Below, one piece after another: positions 1 to 8,583 of a stretch of DNA of 64,000 nt. Made by a program: the position numbers and the translations under genes. The stretch covers positions 124,001-188,000 of the forward strand of contig NZ_MIKA01000023.1 in NCBI RefSeq assembly GCF_001730295.1, in the 5' to 3' direction. The stretch comes from Enterococcus plantarum. GTDB lineage: Bacteria > Bacillota > Bacilli > Lactobacillales > Enterococcaceae. Within the stretch, counting starts at the first letter, position 1, and every line of letters begins with the position of its first letter. The notes below the pieces were generated by a model. It did no database searches. It was not told where the DNA came from and worked only from the letters and a program-made list of their open reading frames with translations.

Positions 1-83
1 ACCATTGCAATCGTTACGACTAAAAAATAAATAGCGGTATAAATACCAATAGAAATAAAATCCTGAATTTTTAACTTTTTCAT
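1..83 (-). CDS. ECF transporter S component, N-terminal part (partial, runs off window)
   Basis: Only the first 27 codons are inside the window. They begin MKKLKIQDFISIGIYTAIYF and continue into a hydrophobic helix, a start typical of MptD/Trep_Strep-type putative ECF transporter substrate-binding (S) components, which are integral membrane proteins that capture a micronutrient. The ATG is 8 bp after the stop of the upstream gene, and the GAAGGG at that gene's end serves as ribosome-binding site, so the two are coupled. The upstream Fur box suggests an iron-linked substrate. That is inference, and so little sequence is present that the family call is tentative. Confidence 0.55.
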   Translation of the reverse strand, partial: MKKLKIQDFISIGIYTAIYFLVVTIAM

Positions 84-91
84 TCTTTTTA

Positions 92-1252
92 TTACCCTTC
101 TTGTTTTATTGTAAATAGAAATAATAGCTGCCCGTACACATCACTAGTAATTTTCAACTGATAACGACCTGTTTTTTCAAATTGTGCACTTGGCATCATT
201 AATTGATTTTCCATTAACTGATACTCTAATGTATAAGCATTTTCTGAAGTTTTTTTCGTTTTAAACCATTCAAATGTAGCTTCTTGTTTGGCTAACTCTT
301 CAATTACGCCTGTATCAATCGACAGACAAATCATCTCACCTTGCGTATAGTCTGATTTAGATAATTTTGGTGGAAATGCCATAGGTTGTTTTAGATACGT
401 CTCAAATCGAACATCTTCAAATCCATCCGCCAAGAGTTCAATTGTGATGGGGTCATTCGCTTTCCATTCATCAAAAAGTTGATACCTCGGTTGTTCTGTA
501 TTCGCTAAAAGACCGAACTCTAAATGATTCTCTGGCTTGTGATATAAGTAATCAGGCCAAAGAAGTGGTATCGTTTTGCCATTTTTAGTGACTGTAAAAC
601 TATACACGAATTTTCCGTACGCTTCATGAAACTGATCATAGGTGGTAATGTCATACTCAGGTAAAAATTGAACCATTGCGGCATAATTATAATGTGCAAA
701 ATAATACATCTCATTCACATATTCTAATTTCTCTTGAATAGCTTGAACATTTGTTTCCTGAACGTTTTCAAGTAATTCTCTAGAACCGTATGTACCATCT
801 AAAAATAGACGCTTTCTTTTATAACTACTAACGGATTCTGGCGCATCTTCATTAATAGGTATTAATGACTGAACTGTTGCCAATTTTTCTCTGAACGTTG
901 TGTATGCTTCGGGCTTACTCAAAGCTAAAATATAGTCTTTCACATGAATGTATACTGGCACTTGTTTAATACTATAGCTGTCGTGCTCGTTTAATGCAAT
1001 TTTTTTTTGGTTTGTATGAGGAAATCTTCCGATAATTTGCTGAAATTTTTCAGATAATAGATAATCACTTTCTTGAAAATCAGGGCTATCTGCATGATAG
1101 AAATCAAAAAATGTCATCGTTGTTTCACCAATAAAATAACTTGGCAATGGCTTGTCCTCAATATAAAGTTGTTCATCAAGCATTACGTTACACTGCTCTG
1201 TTTGTACATTATCATAATAAATTGAAAATCCTTTTACTTGTACTTCTTTCAT
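92..1252 (-). CDS. Unrecognised 386-aa cytosolic protein, first gene of a Fur-box-controlled operon
   Basis: I do not recognise this family. The protein is acidic, has no signal peptide, no lipobox and no clear membrane segment, and is rich in Tyr, Phe and Glu. The C-terminal third (from about residue 265) has alternating hydrophobic residues that could be a beta-sandwich. The start is supported by an AGGGAG ribosome-binding site 7 bp upstream. A near-perfect Fur box lies 44 bp upstream of the start, and the next gene, 8 bp downstream, looks like an ECF transporter S component. The context suggests a role in uptake or use of iron, haem or an iron-linked cofactor. That role is inference from position only. 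Confidence 0.75.
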   Translation of the reverse strand: MKEVQVKGFSIYYDNVQTEQCNVMLDEQLYIEDKPLPSYFIGETTMTFFDFYHADSPDFQESDYLLSEKFQQIIGRFPHTNQKKIALNEHDSYSIKQVPVYIHVKDYILALSKPEAYTTFREKLATVQSLIPINEDAPESVSSYKRKRLFLDGTYGSRELLENVQETNVQAIQEKLEYVNEMYYFAHYNYAAMVQFLPEYDITTYDQFHEAYGKFVYSFTVTKNGKTIPLLWPDYLYHKPENHLEFGLLANTEQPRYQLFDEWKANDPITIELLADGFEDVRFETYLKQPMAFPPKLSKSDYTQGEMICLSIDTGVIEELAKQEATFEWFKTKKTSENAYTLEYQLMENQLMMPSAQFEKTGRYQLKITSDVYGQLLFLFTIKQEG

Positions 1253-1295
1253 TGAAACACTCCCTCCCCTAGTTGTTTAGTATATCACAACAAAA

Positions 1296-1316
1296 TGATA
1301 ATGAGAATCATTATCA
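1296..1316 (-). promoter_or_regulatory. Fur box
   Basis: A 21-bp inverted repeat with 9-bp perfect arms (TGATAATGA / TCATTATCA) around a 3-bp centre closely matches the Fur consensus. It lies 44 bp upstream of the unknown gene at 92-1252 and should repress that gene and the ECF component when iron is plentiful. Confidence 0.88.
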
Positions 1317-1362
1317 GTAAATTAACTATTTTCTCTTTCATTGTATTTAATAACCAAAATAG

Positions 1363-1403
1363 AAGAGTTTGAGCCAAAAGGATCTCTCTTAGCTCAAACT
1401 CTT
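1363..1403 (-). terminator. Rho-independent terminator downstream of pcp
   Basis: A perfect 12-bp stem (AAGAGTTTGAGC / GCTCAAACTCTT) with a 17-nt loop sits 23 bp past the pcp stop. It is followed on the minus strand by a short U-rich stretch, so it should separate pcp from the Fur-controlled operon. Confidence 0.75.
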
Positions 1404-1425
1404 CCACTTCTACTCAACAATCATT

Positions 1426-2070
1426 CTAATGTGTTGTTCCCGTGTTTTCTTCAATATCGACATCCGTTGTCACTGCTGCTTCGATGGCATAATGTAGTGA
1501 ATCCGCAATTGTTTGGATTGGCATTGAAGGTGTTCCGACTGGACGATTGATTACTTGAGTTGGTTCAAACGGCACGTGGATAAAACCACCCTTCACACCT
1601 GTAAATTCTTTCTCGATCATATATAACAAGCGATACATGATATCATTACAGACAAATGTGCCTGCTGTATAAGAAATGTAAGCTGGCAAGCCATGTTCCT
1701 GCACGTTTTTCATCATTGCTTTGATTGGTAACGTGGTAAAATAAGCAGTTGCTCCATCTTCTTCCAATTTTGAACCGATTGGTTGGTTGCCTTTGTTATC
1801 AGGAATTCTTGCTTCTGCCAAATTGATTGCTACCCGTTCAAATGAAACAGCGCTTCGCCCACCAGCTTGTCCCACACATATCACAATATCTGGTTTATGT
1901 TCATTGATTGCAGCTTCTAATACTTCACCGCTTTCTTTAAAAACTGTCGGTATCTCTAATTTGATTACTTTGGCTCCTGCCACTTCATTGGGAATCATTT
2001 TCACTGCCTCATATGCAGGATTAACAGAATCTCCACCAAATGGATCAAAACCTGTGACTAATACTTTCAT
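1426..2070 (-). CDS. pcp: Pyrrolidone-carboxylate peptidase (pyroglutamyl peptidase I)
   Basis: This cytosolic cysteine peptidase removes N-terminal pyroglutamate from peptides, and its activity is the basis of the PYR test in enterococci. At 214 aa it is the usual family length. It starts MKVLVTGFDPFGGDSVNPAY. The catalytic Glu lies in SFERVAINLAEARIPDN, the Cys in AGTFVCNDIMY and the His in GGFIHVPF. The start has an AGGAGG-type ribosome-binding site. It is transcribed after the DUF969/DUF979 pair, an arrangement common in Firmicutes that suggests the permease moves pyroglutamyl peptides or 5-oxoproline. The transport role is inference. Confidence 0.97.
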   Translation of the reverse strand: MKVLVTGFDPFGGDSVNPAYEAVKMIPNEVAGAKVIKLEIPTVFKESGEVLEAAINEHKPDIVICVGQAGGRSAVSFERVAINLAEARIPDNKGNQPIGSKLEEDGATAYFTTLPIKAMMKNVQEHGLPAYISYTAGTFVCNDIMYRLLYMIEKEFTGVKGGFIHVPFEPTQVINRPVGTPSMPIQTIADSLHYAIEAAVTTDVDIEENTGTTH

Positions 2071-2182
2071 TGTAACTCTCCTCCTAATTTAGACTCATAC
2101 TCTATTTGATAACACCTATAATTGTACCACTCAGCGTTCACTCATGAATTGTAGCATGTTTCTCCATAAAACTACGTCAACT

Positions 2183-3127
2183 TTATTTAAACAAAATCAT
2201 ATAAACGACTTGGAATACAAACATAAAAATTGCTATAAACCATTGATTTTTAATCACACCGTATTTATCTTTCATCTCTAGCATTGCGACTGGAACTACA
2301 TTAAAGTTCGCAGCCATCGGTGTCAATAACGTACCGCAATACCCACATGTCAATGCCAACATACCGATCAAAGCTGGATTTGCACCATAAGCGAAAACGA
2401 AAGGTGCGCCGATTCCTACCGTCATCACAGTAATCGCGGCAAAAGCATTTCCCATAATAATCGTAAATAGCATCATGCCAAACGCGTAGATAATAATTCC
2501 GACTGCAACATTTCCTTCAGGCACAATAGTTCCAACTGCAGAAGAAATCACTGTCCCAACACCGGCACTTGTGAATACCGCTCCTAGCGATGCCAAGAGC
2601 ATCGGCAGCATACTCAAAGGACCCACAGTGCCAAGCATGTCAGCTGCATCATCTAAAAATGTAGTTGGTTTATTGTTTTTAGAATAAAGCATCAAGATTA
2701 TAATTGCTACTAAAACACCTACCCCAACACCAACCAAGGCACCAAGATTTGTAAATAAAGCAAAGATGATAGCAAAAACGCCAATACTTAATGCCGGAAC
2801 AAAAATTTTCATCCCTAACTTATCTGACATTTTTTGCATATATTCTTTAGAGGGTAACTTACTATTTCCTTTACTGACTTTTTTTAAAATGGCAGGTATC
2901 GTCATAGAAAAAATCAAAATGCCACTGATTATCGCCGGAATAAAGCGACCACCTCCGATTACGATTCCTAATGCACACCAAAAATAACCTGTTCCGTAAC
3001 GATGAGGGTTACTTTTATCGAACAAATTCTTGATTCCCGTATAAAGTAATACCAAGCCCATCACGATATATAAAATTTCTAATAATTTCTCCCCAAGTAG
3101 TATTTCAGAATTCATAAAATAGCTCAT
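2183..3127 (-). CDS. DUF979 family membrane protein (putative permease subunit)
   Basis: This 314-aa protein is very hydrophobic, with about nine or ten membrane helices and Gly/Ala-rich stretches such as GVGVGVLVAIIIL, and matches my recollection of DUF979. The family's biochemical role is not established. It starts 2 bp after the DUF969 gene, so the two are an operon and probably one transporter. The neighbouring pcp suggests a substrate related to pyroglutamate, which is inference. The start follows a good AAGGAG-type site. Confidence 0.85.
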   Translation of the reverse strand: MSYFMNSEILLGEKLLEILYIVMGLVLLYTGIKNLFDKSNPHRYGTGYFWCALGIVIGGGRFIPAIISGILIFSMTIPAILKKVSKGNSKLPSKEYMQKMSDKLGMKIFVPALSIGVFAIIFALFTNLGALVGVGVGVLVAIIILMLYSKNNKPTTFLDDAADMLGTVGPLSMLPMLLASLGAVFTSAGVGTVISSAVGTIVPEGNVAVGIIIYAFGMMLFTIIMGNAFAAITVMTVGIGAPFVFAYGANPALIGMLALTCGYCGTLLTPMAANFNVVPVAMLEMKDKYGVIKNQWFIAIFMFVFQVVYMILFK

Positions 3128-3129
3128 GA

Positions 3130-3825
3130 CTAGTCTCCTTTCTTCGCAATATTACCGTAATATTTTTTCATTAAGCGACGGTCTTTCGAATAGAAATAAA
3201 TGCTGGCCGTAATTAATGCCACCAATGCAACAGGAATTTCCACAGCCGCTAATTGCACTAGTGTCACTTCATACCCTAACTCTTTTAATGTCGATTGAAC
3301 TAACAAACCGCCCGAACCTCCAATAAATAATACTTGTCCAAAGAACCAACATATATTCTCCATCGCTGAAGCCATTCCTTTAAGCTCTTCTTCGTATTCT
3401 TTGTTTAATTCTACATTTTGAGATTCCACAGCTCCGATTGACATTGGTAAAATAATTGGACGAACAAATCCAGCAACACCACCGAAGCTGACATTGAACG
3501 CGGCAAAAATCATCCGGAAAACACCGTAAATATCAATGATCAAACCAGCTGAAACTTTTTTAAAACGACGAATCAATGATGCCGCTGATTCCTTTAATCC
3601 ATTTCTTTCTAATGTTCCTGTAGCCAGCATAATAATAATAAAAATTGCCATTCCTCGATTGCTTACAAAACTCGTGCCTAAAATCTCTAACATTCCTTCT
3701 ACCCCAATTCCTCCGACAAGTGCCGTCACAACTAAGGCAATCATTACGATCAAAATCGAATCCAATTTCATCGCAAACCCGACGATAACGATTAGAACGC
3801 CTAATAAACTAAGAATATTCTCCAT
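3130..3825 (-). CDS. DUF969 family membrane protein (putative permease subunit)
   Basis: This 231-aa integral membrane protein has about six or seven helices. The N-terminal helix is MENILSLLGVLIVIVGFAMK, and a conserved-looking loop NVSFGGVAGFVRPIILPMS follows. It is the first gene of the DUF969-DUF979-pcp cluster and nearly abuts DUF979 (2 bp). The two families occur together and resemble halves of a dicarboxylate-type permease. The substrate is unknown. Confidence 0.85.
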   Translation of the reverse strand: MENILSLLGVLIVIVGFAMKLDSILIVMIALVVTALVGGIGVEGMLEILGTSFVSNRGMAIFIIIMLATGTLERNGLKESAASLIRRFKKVSAGLIIDIYGVFRMIFAAFNVSFGGVAGFVRPIILPMSIGAVESQNVELNKEYEEELKGMASAMENICWFFGQVLFIGGSGGLLVQSTLKELGYEVTLVQLAAVEIPVALVALITASIYFYSKDRRLMKKYYGNIAKKGD

Positions 3826-4213
3826 TTCTCACACTTCTTTCCTTTTTAGTTAAATTATAATTTAAAAATCAATAACCTCTTTATTATACACAAATTTTGT
3901 TTTAATTTTCATCTTTTTCATAAAAATGAGTTAAAAAAATCATCTACTTTAAATGGTACACAGAAAATTACAACTGAAATTTAAACGTTCTCAGCCATAA
4001 CTTTCTTGAATTTAAGTTAATAAACAATTCGTACCTACTTATCATTATTCCAGCAGCGTTATTACTAGATCCACTTTACTTTTTACTTATCAGTATTTTT
4101 AGGTCTTCAGCGATTGATTATGATGAAGGTAATGTGTCCCTGAAAGTTCGGCTACCTCTCCTTTTTTCACAGAATACACTTTATTATCCAGTCTGTCAGT
4201 GAAGAAAACGATG
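3826..4213. other. Intergenic region with the probable DUF969 promoter
   Basis: These 388 bp are A+T-rich and hold no open reading frame with a ribosome-binding site that I can support. The part next to DUF969 should hold its promoter. I see no clear -35/-10 pair, riboswitch or repeat. Confidence 0.5.
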
Positions 4214-4257
4214 AAAAAACCTGTCAAACGACTCCAGTGTATGAATCGTGTGACAGG
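4214..4257 (-). terminator. Rho-independent terminator of the ABC-F gene
   Basis: Minus-strand stem CCTGTCACACGA / TCGTTTGACAGG (one mismatch) is followed by TTTTTT. It begins 7 bp after the stop codon of the ABC-F gene. Confidence 0.9.
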
Positions 4258-4264
4258 CTAACTT

Positions 4265-5767
4265 TTAAGTATTTTTTGATAAGGTCATCACTTGCGTTGC
4301 TATTTTTTCTAGGAATGCTCGATCATGTTCTATAATCAGCATTGTTGGTTTTACTGATAAAATCAGCATTTCTAATTGTTCTTGGTTGAATACATCCAAA
4401 TAATTCAACGGCTCATCCCAAATATACAACTCAGCTGGCTGGGCTAACGATTTTGCTAATTCGACTTTCTTTCGTTGCCCCATACTCATTTGTTCAATAC
4501 GGTTTTGAAAGACTTCTCTTTCCATCCCTAATTTGTGCAAGTTATTGAGAAATTCTCGATGATCAAGACCATGTTCTTCTGAAAATGTGAGTAAAGTTCC
4601 ATGGTTATCTTCATAATTTTGACGAACATAACTAATAGTTAGCTTCTCTGGTCGTAAGATTTCTCCGTCACTTTTACCCTCAAAATAGCCAAGTAAATAC
4701 CGAATGATCGAGGATTTCCCTGAACCATTTTGTCCTGCTAGAGCCAGCCGTTGCCCTTGATTTAATTCAAAAGACAATGGACTAAATAACGTTTCATTCT
4801 GGTAACCTAAGACTAGATTTTCAACCGTTAGTAGTCGTTTATGATGCACTGGCTGATAGTTCATGGTCAATGGATCAATATACTCGATATCTTTTAAAAG
4901 ACTGGCTTTTTCAGATAATTGGGTGTTCATCCGATGTTCGATCGTCTTAGCACGTTTCATTGTACGTGCGGCTCTCGCCCCAACAAAACCAGTATCGTAG
5001 ATTGCACCACTACCCTTTTTAGAGGCTTTTCCATATTTATCTTGCTCTTTAGACCGAGACCATTCTGCTTTTTCAGCTGCTGTTCTTTTCAAACGACTAA
5101 CTTCTTTTTTTAGTTTTTCATTTTGAGCAAATTCAAATTCATCTTTGATTTTTTTCTGTTCTTCATATACAGAGAAATTTCCTTGATACAATTCTAATTG
5201 GCTTTTTTCAATTGATAAGACATGATCGACCACTTCGTCTACAAACGAACGGTCATGACTAACTACGATAAAGCCTTGACGTTTCTTTTTCAAATACTCA
5301 GCGACTTGTTTACGTCCTGTACTATCTAAATGATTGGTTGGTTCATCAATCAAAGGAAAATGCTCGCCCTCAATAAACAACAGCGCTAAAAGTACTTTAG
5401 TCTGTTCCCCACCAGAAAGTGTCTCAAAATCACGCCATAGAATTTCTGGCTCAACCTGCAACAGGTTTAACTCTCGCTCAATTTCCCATTGGTCAAAATC
5501 ACTGATTTCTTGCAAGACATAATAGGTCAGTTGTTGCTTGTTTTTAATCGGCTGGGGGAAATAGAGAAAATTCAATTGATGAGTAATTTCACCGCTGTAA
5601 GCTAACTGATTCTGCAAAATTTTAAGTAAGGTCGTTTTTCCACGACCATTTCTGCCAATCAAGCCTAATTTCCATTTCGTATCAACATTTAAATTTGCTT
5701 GATCAAATAGTAACGTCCCTTGGGTATCATACCCAAAAGTTACATTTTTAATTTCAATTTTTGACAT
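4265..5767 (-). CDS. lsa: Lsa-family ABC-F ribosome-protection protein
   Basis: Two ABC cassettes without membrane domains on one 500-aa chain define an ABC-F protein. Cassette 1 has GLIGRNGRGKT, LSGGEQTK and LIDEPTNHLD. Cassette 2 has AGQNGSGKS, MSMGQRKK and YIWDEPLNYLD. The linker between them holds the long helical hairpin that reaches the ribosomal peptidyl-transferase region. The sequence closely resembles what I know of Lsa(A) of E. faecalis, which confers intrinsic resistance to lincosamides, streptogramin A and pleuromutilins. The longer open frame to 5956 is leader RNA. The true start is the ATG at 5767, preceded by AGGTG and beginning MSKIEIKNVTFGYD. The leader probably controls expression by attenuation. 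Confidence 0.95.
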   Translation of the reverse strand: MSKIEIKNVTFGYDTQGTLLFDQANLNVDTKWKLGLIGRNGRGKTTLLKILQNQLAYSGEITHQLNFLYFPQPIKNKQQLTYYVLQEISDFDQWEIERELNLLQVEPEILWRDFETLSGGEQTKVLLALLFIEGEHFPLIDEPTNHLDSTGRKQVAEYLKKKRQGFIVVSHDRSFVDEVVDHVLSIEKSQLELYQGNFSVYEEQKKIKDEFEFAQNEKLKKEVSRLKRTAAEKAEWSRSKEQDKYGKASKKGSGAIYDTGFVGARAARTMKRAKTIEHRMNTQLSEKASLLKDIEYIDPLTMNYQPVHHKRLLTVENLVLGYQNETLFSPLSFELNQGQRLALAGQNGSGKSSIIRYLLGYFEGKSDGEILRPEKLTISYVRQNYEDNHGTLLTFSEEHGLDHREFLNNLHKLGMEREVFQNRIEQMSMGQRKKVELAKSLAQPAELYIWDEPLNYLDVFNQEQLEMLILSVKPTMLIIEHDRAFLEKIATQVMTLSKNT

Positions 5768-6000
5768 AGTTTCTTTCACCTCATTAAGAAAAGCGGAAGG
5801 ACTCTCTTTTATTCCTTCTGTTCTTTTCAGAATCGGCAATAGGTCTACGCGTACACAAAAAGACCCCTTCGTTGAAAAAATCAATGCCAATCCTGAAAAT
5901 CTGCACACTGCTCCCTTGAAACTTCTCAAGTTACAGTCTGAATGCAGCTTCAACAAATTGACTTAATTTTTCAACGCATGGATCCCTCACTTCGTTTTTT
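5768..6000 (-). promoter_or_regulatory. Leader of the Lsa gene with a two-codon uORF and candidate attenuator
   Basis: Between promoter and start codon is a leader of roughly 240 nt. Near its 5' end is GAGG, then 5 nt, then ATG CGT TGA, a two-codon reading frame (Met-Arg-stop). The sequence spanning its end, CGTTGAAAAA, is exactly complementary to TTTTTCAACG about 100 nt downstream. Just before the main ribosome-binding site another hairpin (GAAGGA / TCCTTC) is followed by CGCTTTTCTT. Short uORFs with alternative hairpins are known for ABC-F antibiotic-resistance genes. The exact switch here is inference. Confidence 0.6.
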
Positions 6001-6009
6001 ATTGCACTC

Positions 6010-6039
6010 ACTATATCATGCTCATTCAAATTTTGTCAA
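6010..6039 (-). promoter_or_regulatory. Sigma-A promoter of the Lsa gene
   Basis: TTGACA (6034-6039) and TATAGT (6010-6015) are separated by 18 bp, and the -10 element has an upstream TG. This places transcription start near 6003, upstream of the uORF. Confidence 0.8.
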
Positions 6040-6320
6040 CAACCATGGATCTTCACTAGAGGCCTTCAGCCCCCCTCTTACAACTACTTCTTATAGCTAG
6101 AATAAAATAATCAAGCAATCGAAACTAGGCATTTTTTGAACAACCATTTTCATATTTAGGCATTGTTGGTGATTCTTTTTGACAAAATACTTTCAACCTT
6201 GTTCGTACTCCTTTTTTCCCTTTCCTTTTCGTTTATACTGTAATCAAACAAAAAATAATGGCGCGACTTTACTGGTTCCACAAAAATGCAGGCTGTGTTT
6301 ACAGCAAAGGAGATCATACA

Positions 6321-6704
6321 ATGAAAATAGAACATATTGGTTTATGGGTCAGAGATTTAGAACGTATGCGTCATTTTTATGAAACATATTTCGATGCAAC
6401 AGCTTCTGAACTATACCACAATACAAAAACAAGTTTCCATTCTTATTTTTTAACTTTTTCTGATGGCGCTAGACTTGAAATCATGCAACGAAATGACATT
6501 GTTGACCATAATATTGGCAATGAAATGCTTGGTTTTGCTCATTTAGCGATTTCTTTAGGAAGTAAAGAACAGGTTGATGCTCTCACAACTATATTGGTTA
6601 TGGAGGGATATCCATTATTAAGCCCAACTCGTACAACTGGAGATGGGTATTATTAATCTGTTGTAGCGGATCCAGAAGGCAATCGTTTAGAATTGACAGT
6701 TTAA
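6321..6704 (+). pseudogene. VOC/glyoxalase-family protein interrupted by an in-frame TAA
   Basis: The frame begins MKIEHIGLWVRDLERM after AAAGGAG and reads as a single-domain VOC (glyoxalase/bleomycin-resistance) protein, a cytosolic metal-binding fold. Codon 112 (6654-6656) is TAA. The same frame then continues SVVADPEGNRLELTV and stops at 6704, exactly the usual family ending, where the Glu of LEL is normally a metal ligand. One base change, probably GAA to TAA, would explain this. The product to 6656 lacks the last strand and that ligand, so it is probably non-functional. The HAD gene follows after 26 bp. Confidence 0.85.
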
Positions 6705-6730
6705 CATTGAGAATCGAAGGAGGAAATACT

Positions 6731-7570
6731 ATGGACATAAAAGCGATCGTTTTGGATATTGACGGCACACTTTTAAATGATGAAAAACAATTGACAGCGC
6801 AAACAAAAGAAGCGTTGATAGCGGCTCAAAAGAATGGAATAAAAGTAATTCTAGCCTCAGGTAGACCTACTTCTGGGATGCTAAAATATGCGGATGAACT
6901 TCAAATGGATCAGCACAATGGATTAGTGATTTCCTATAATGGTGCACATGTTCTTGATGTCAGTACACAAAAAGAATTATTCAGTCAACCTCTTTCAATT
7001 GAACAGAGTAAAATTATTTTAAACCATCTCAAACAGTTTGACGTTAAACCTATGATTGCAAAAGACAATTATATGTATGTCAATAATGTATTTGATGGTC
7101 TGCTGGATTTAACGTTCTATGAGGGTCCATTCAACATTATCGAATACGAATCACGTGGTGGAAACTTCCAATTATGCGAAAAAGATGATTTAGCTACTTT
7201 TGTTGATTTCCCTTTGCATAAAATTCTCGTTGCAGCTCAACCAGACTATTTGCAAGAAAATTGGCAGAAACTTTATGCCCCTTTTGAACAATCCGTCAGC
7301 GGCGTATTCTCAGCACCAATGTACTTTGAATTTACAGATAAAGGAATTGATAAAGCCAATGCCTTAGAACAGACATTAAAACCACTAGGTATTGACCGAG
7401 AACATATTATTTCTTTCGGTGATGGCCACAATGATCTATCCTTGATTCATTATGCTGGCGTGGGCATTGCAATGGGAAATGCTGTTGAAGAGTTAAAAAG
7501 TGCTGCCGATAAAATTACTTCATCTAATAATGAAGATGGTATTGCCGAAGCACTATCCGAGTTATTGTAG
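6731..7570 (+). CDS. Cof-type HAD hydrolase (YidA-like sugar phosphatase)
   Basis: This 279-aa cytosolic phosphatase has the HAD motifs in order. Motif I is VLDIDGTLLND near the N terminus, motif II is LASGRPT, and motifs III/IV are near the C terminus with GDGHNDLSLI and a Lys upstream. The cap is of the Cof/YidA type, whose members act on sugar phosphates or flavin nucleotides. The substrate here is unknown. The start at 6731 is chosen for AGGAGG 7 bp upstream, rather than the GTG/ATG 24 bp earlier. It lies in line with the broken VOC gene and is followed by a terminator. Confidence 0.93.
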   Translation: MDIKAIVLDIDGTLLNDEKQLTAQTKEALIAAQKNGIKVILASGRPTSGMLKYADELQMDQHNGLVISYNGAHVLDVSTQKELFSQPLSIEQSKIILNHLKQFDVKPMIAKDNYMYVNNVFDGLLDLTFYEGPFNIIEYESRGGNFQLCEKDDLATFVDFPLHKILVAAQPDYLQENWQKLYAPFEQSVSGVFSAPMYFEFTDKGIDKANALEQTLKPLGIDREHIISFGDGHNDLSLIHYAGVGIAMGNAVEELKSAADKITSSNNEDGIAEALSELL

Positions 7571-7572
7571 GA

Positions 7573-7608
7573 AATAGAGTGCGGATCCAAAATCCCACTC
7601 TATTTTTT
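7573..7608 (+). terminator. Rho-independent terminator after the HAD gene
   Basis: AATAGAGTG / CACTCTATT stem followed by a T run, 3 bp after the stop codon. Confidence 0.88.
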
Positions 7609-7669
7609 ATTTCTCACATAATCCGTTATAATTCATTTATACAAAACGAACTGGAAGGTGTTTGCTGAG

Positions 7670-8521
7670 ATGAATTTAATGCTGAAATTAAAAAGCCTAG
7701 ACAAACTGACAACAAGTGAAGAAGTACTCATTACCTATATTTTGGATTTTCCAGAAAAAGTCATTCATTTTTCTCCAAAAGAACTGGCTGAGCATTCGTA
7801 TGTGTCGATTTCAACAATTTACCGTTTGATTAATAAATTAGACCTTGAAGGATTGAATGATCTTAAATTTGCCTTGGTCAATTATTTAAATGAGCATACA
7901 ACCGAACAAATTATCGACATTGATTACCCTATCTCTGCAGAAGACAATCATTATGCTATCACTCAAAAGTTAAAATCGGTTTATAATCAAACCGTTCAGT
8001 CAACTATTGATACAAACAATCTCGATACTATAGCTTTCAATGGAAATTTACTCAAACAGGCAGAATTTATTGATGTGTACGCCACATCTGCTAATATCTA
8101 TTTTGCACAAAACTTCCAATTTCAACTGCAGGAAATCGGTAAACAAGTAAACGTTCCAATCGATGATTTTATGCAAAACCTATCTGCAGCAAACAGTACG
8201 CCAAAGCATTTGGCAATCGTTGTTTCTTATGGTGGCCGTAGCTCTAGTGTTAAAAAAATCCTAGAAATTTTAAAGAAAAATAAGAGTAAAATTCTGTTGG
8301 TCACTTCAAAGGATAGTCCTTTACTCAACGAAACAGTGGATGGTGTTTTTCTTTTCTCTTCACTGGAAAACCATTACAACAAAATTTCTTCCTTTTCAAC
8401 ACGGATGTCTTTAATGTATATTTTTGATAGTTTGTATCTTAGTTTCTTCAACCAAGACTATGATAGAAATTTGGCTTATAAACTGGATAATTATCAAAAG
8501 ATGAATCCTAAATTGATATAA
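7670..8521 (+). CDS. RpiR/MurR-family transcriptional regulator
   Basis: The 284-aa protein has an N-terminal helix-turn-helix (about residues 1-75, with FSPKELAEHSYVSISTIYR) and a C-terminal SIS sugar-phosphate-binding domain (about 110-270, with VVSYGGRSSSVKKIL). RpiR proteins control sugar and amino-sugar genes in response to phosphosugars. The ATG at 7670 is preferred over the GTG at 7658 because GGAAGG lies 9 bp before it. The convergent neighbour is a NagZ-like glycosidase, so MurNAc or GlcNAc phosphates are plausible effectors. That is inference. Confidence 0.92.
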   Translation: MNLMLKLKSLDKLTTSEEVLITYILDFPEKVIHFSPKELAEHSYVSISTIYRLINKLDLEGLNDLKFALVNYLNEHTTEQIIDIDYPISAEDNHYAITQKLKSVYNQTVQSTIDTNNLDTIAFNGNLLKQAEFIDVYATSANIYFAQNFQFQLQEIGKQVNVPIDDFMQNLSAANSTPKHLAIVVSYGGRSSSVKKILEILKKNKSKILLVTSKDSPLLNETVDGVFLFSSLENHYNKISSFSTRMSLMYIFDSLYLSFFNQDYDRNLAYKLDNYQKMNPKLI

Positions 8522-8534
8522 TTTTTTCACTCAT

Positions 8535-8579
8535 CAAAAAAACAGTTCAGCTTCGATTAACGCTGAACTGTCTTTTTGA
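8535..8579. terminator. Bidirectional terminator between rpiR and the GH3 gene
   Basis: ACAGTTCAGC / GCTGAACTGT stem, 10-nt loop, with A-run on the left and T-run on the right. It serves the two convergent genes. Confidence 0.92.
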
Positions 8580-8583
8580 TGTA

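Noticed and set aside
1341-1550. 69-codon plus-strand frame
   Set aside because: It spans the pcp terminator and the antisense of pcp. No ribosome-binding site.
5768-5956. N-terminal extension of the ABC-F protein by 63 codons
   Set aside because: The extension has no ribosome-binding site and spans the regulatory leader. The family starts at MSKIEIK.
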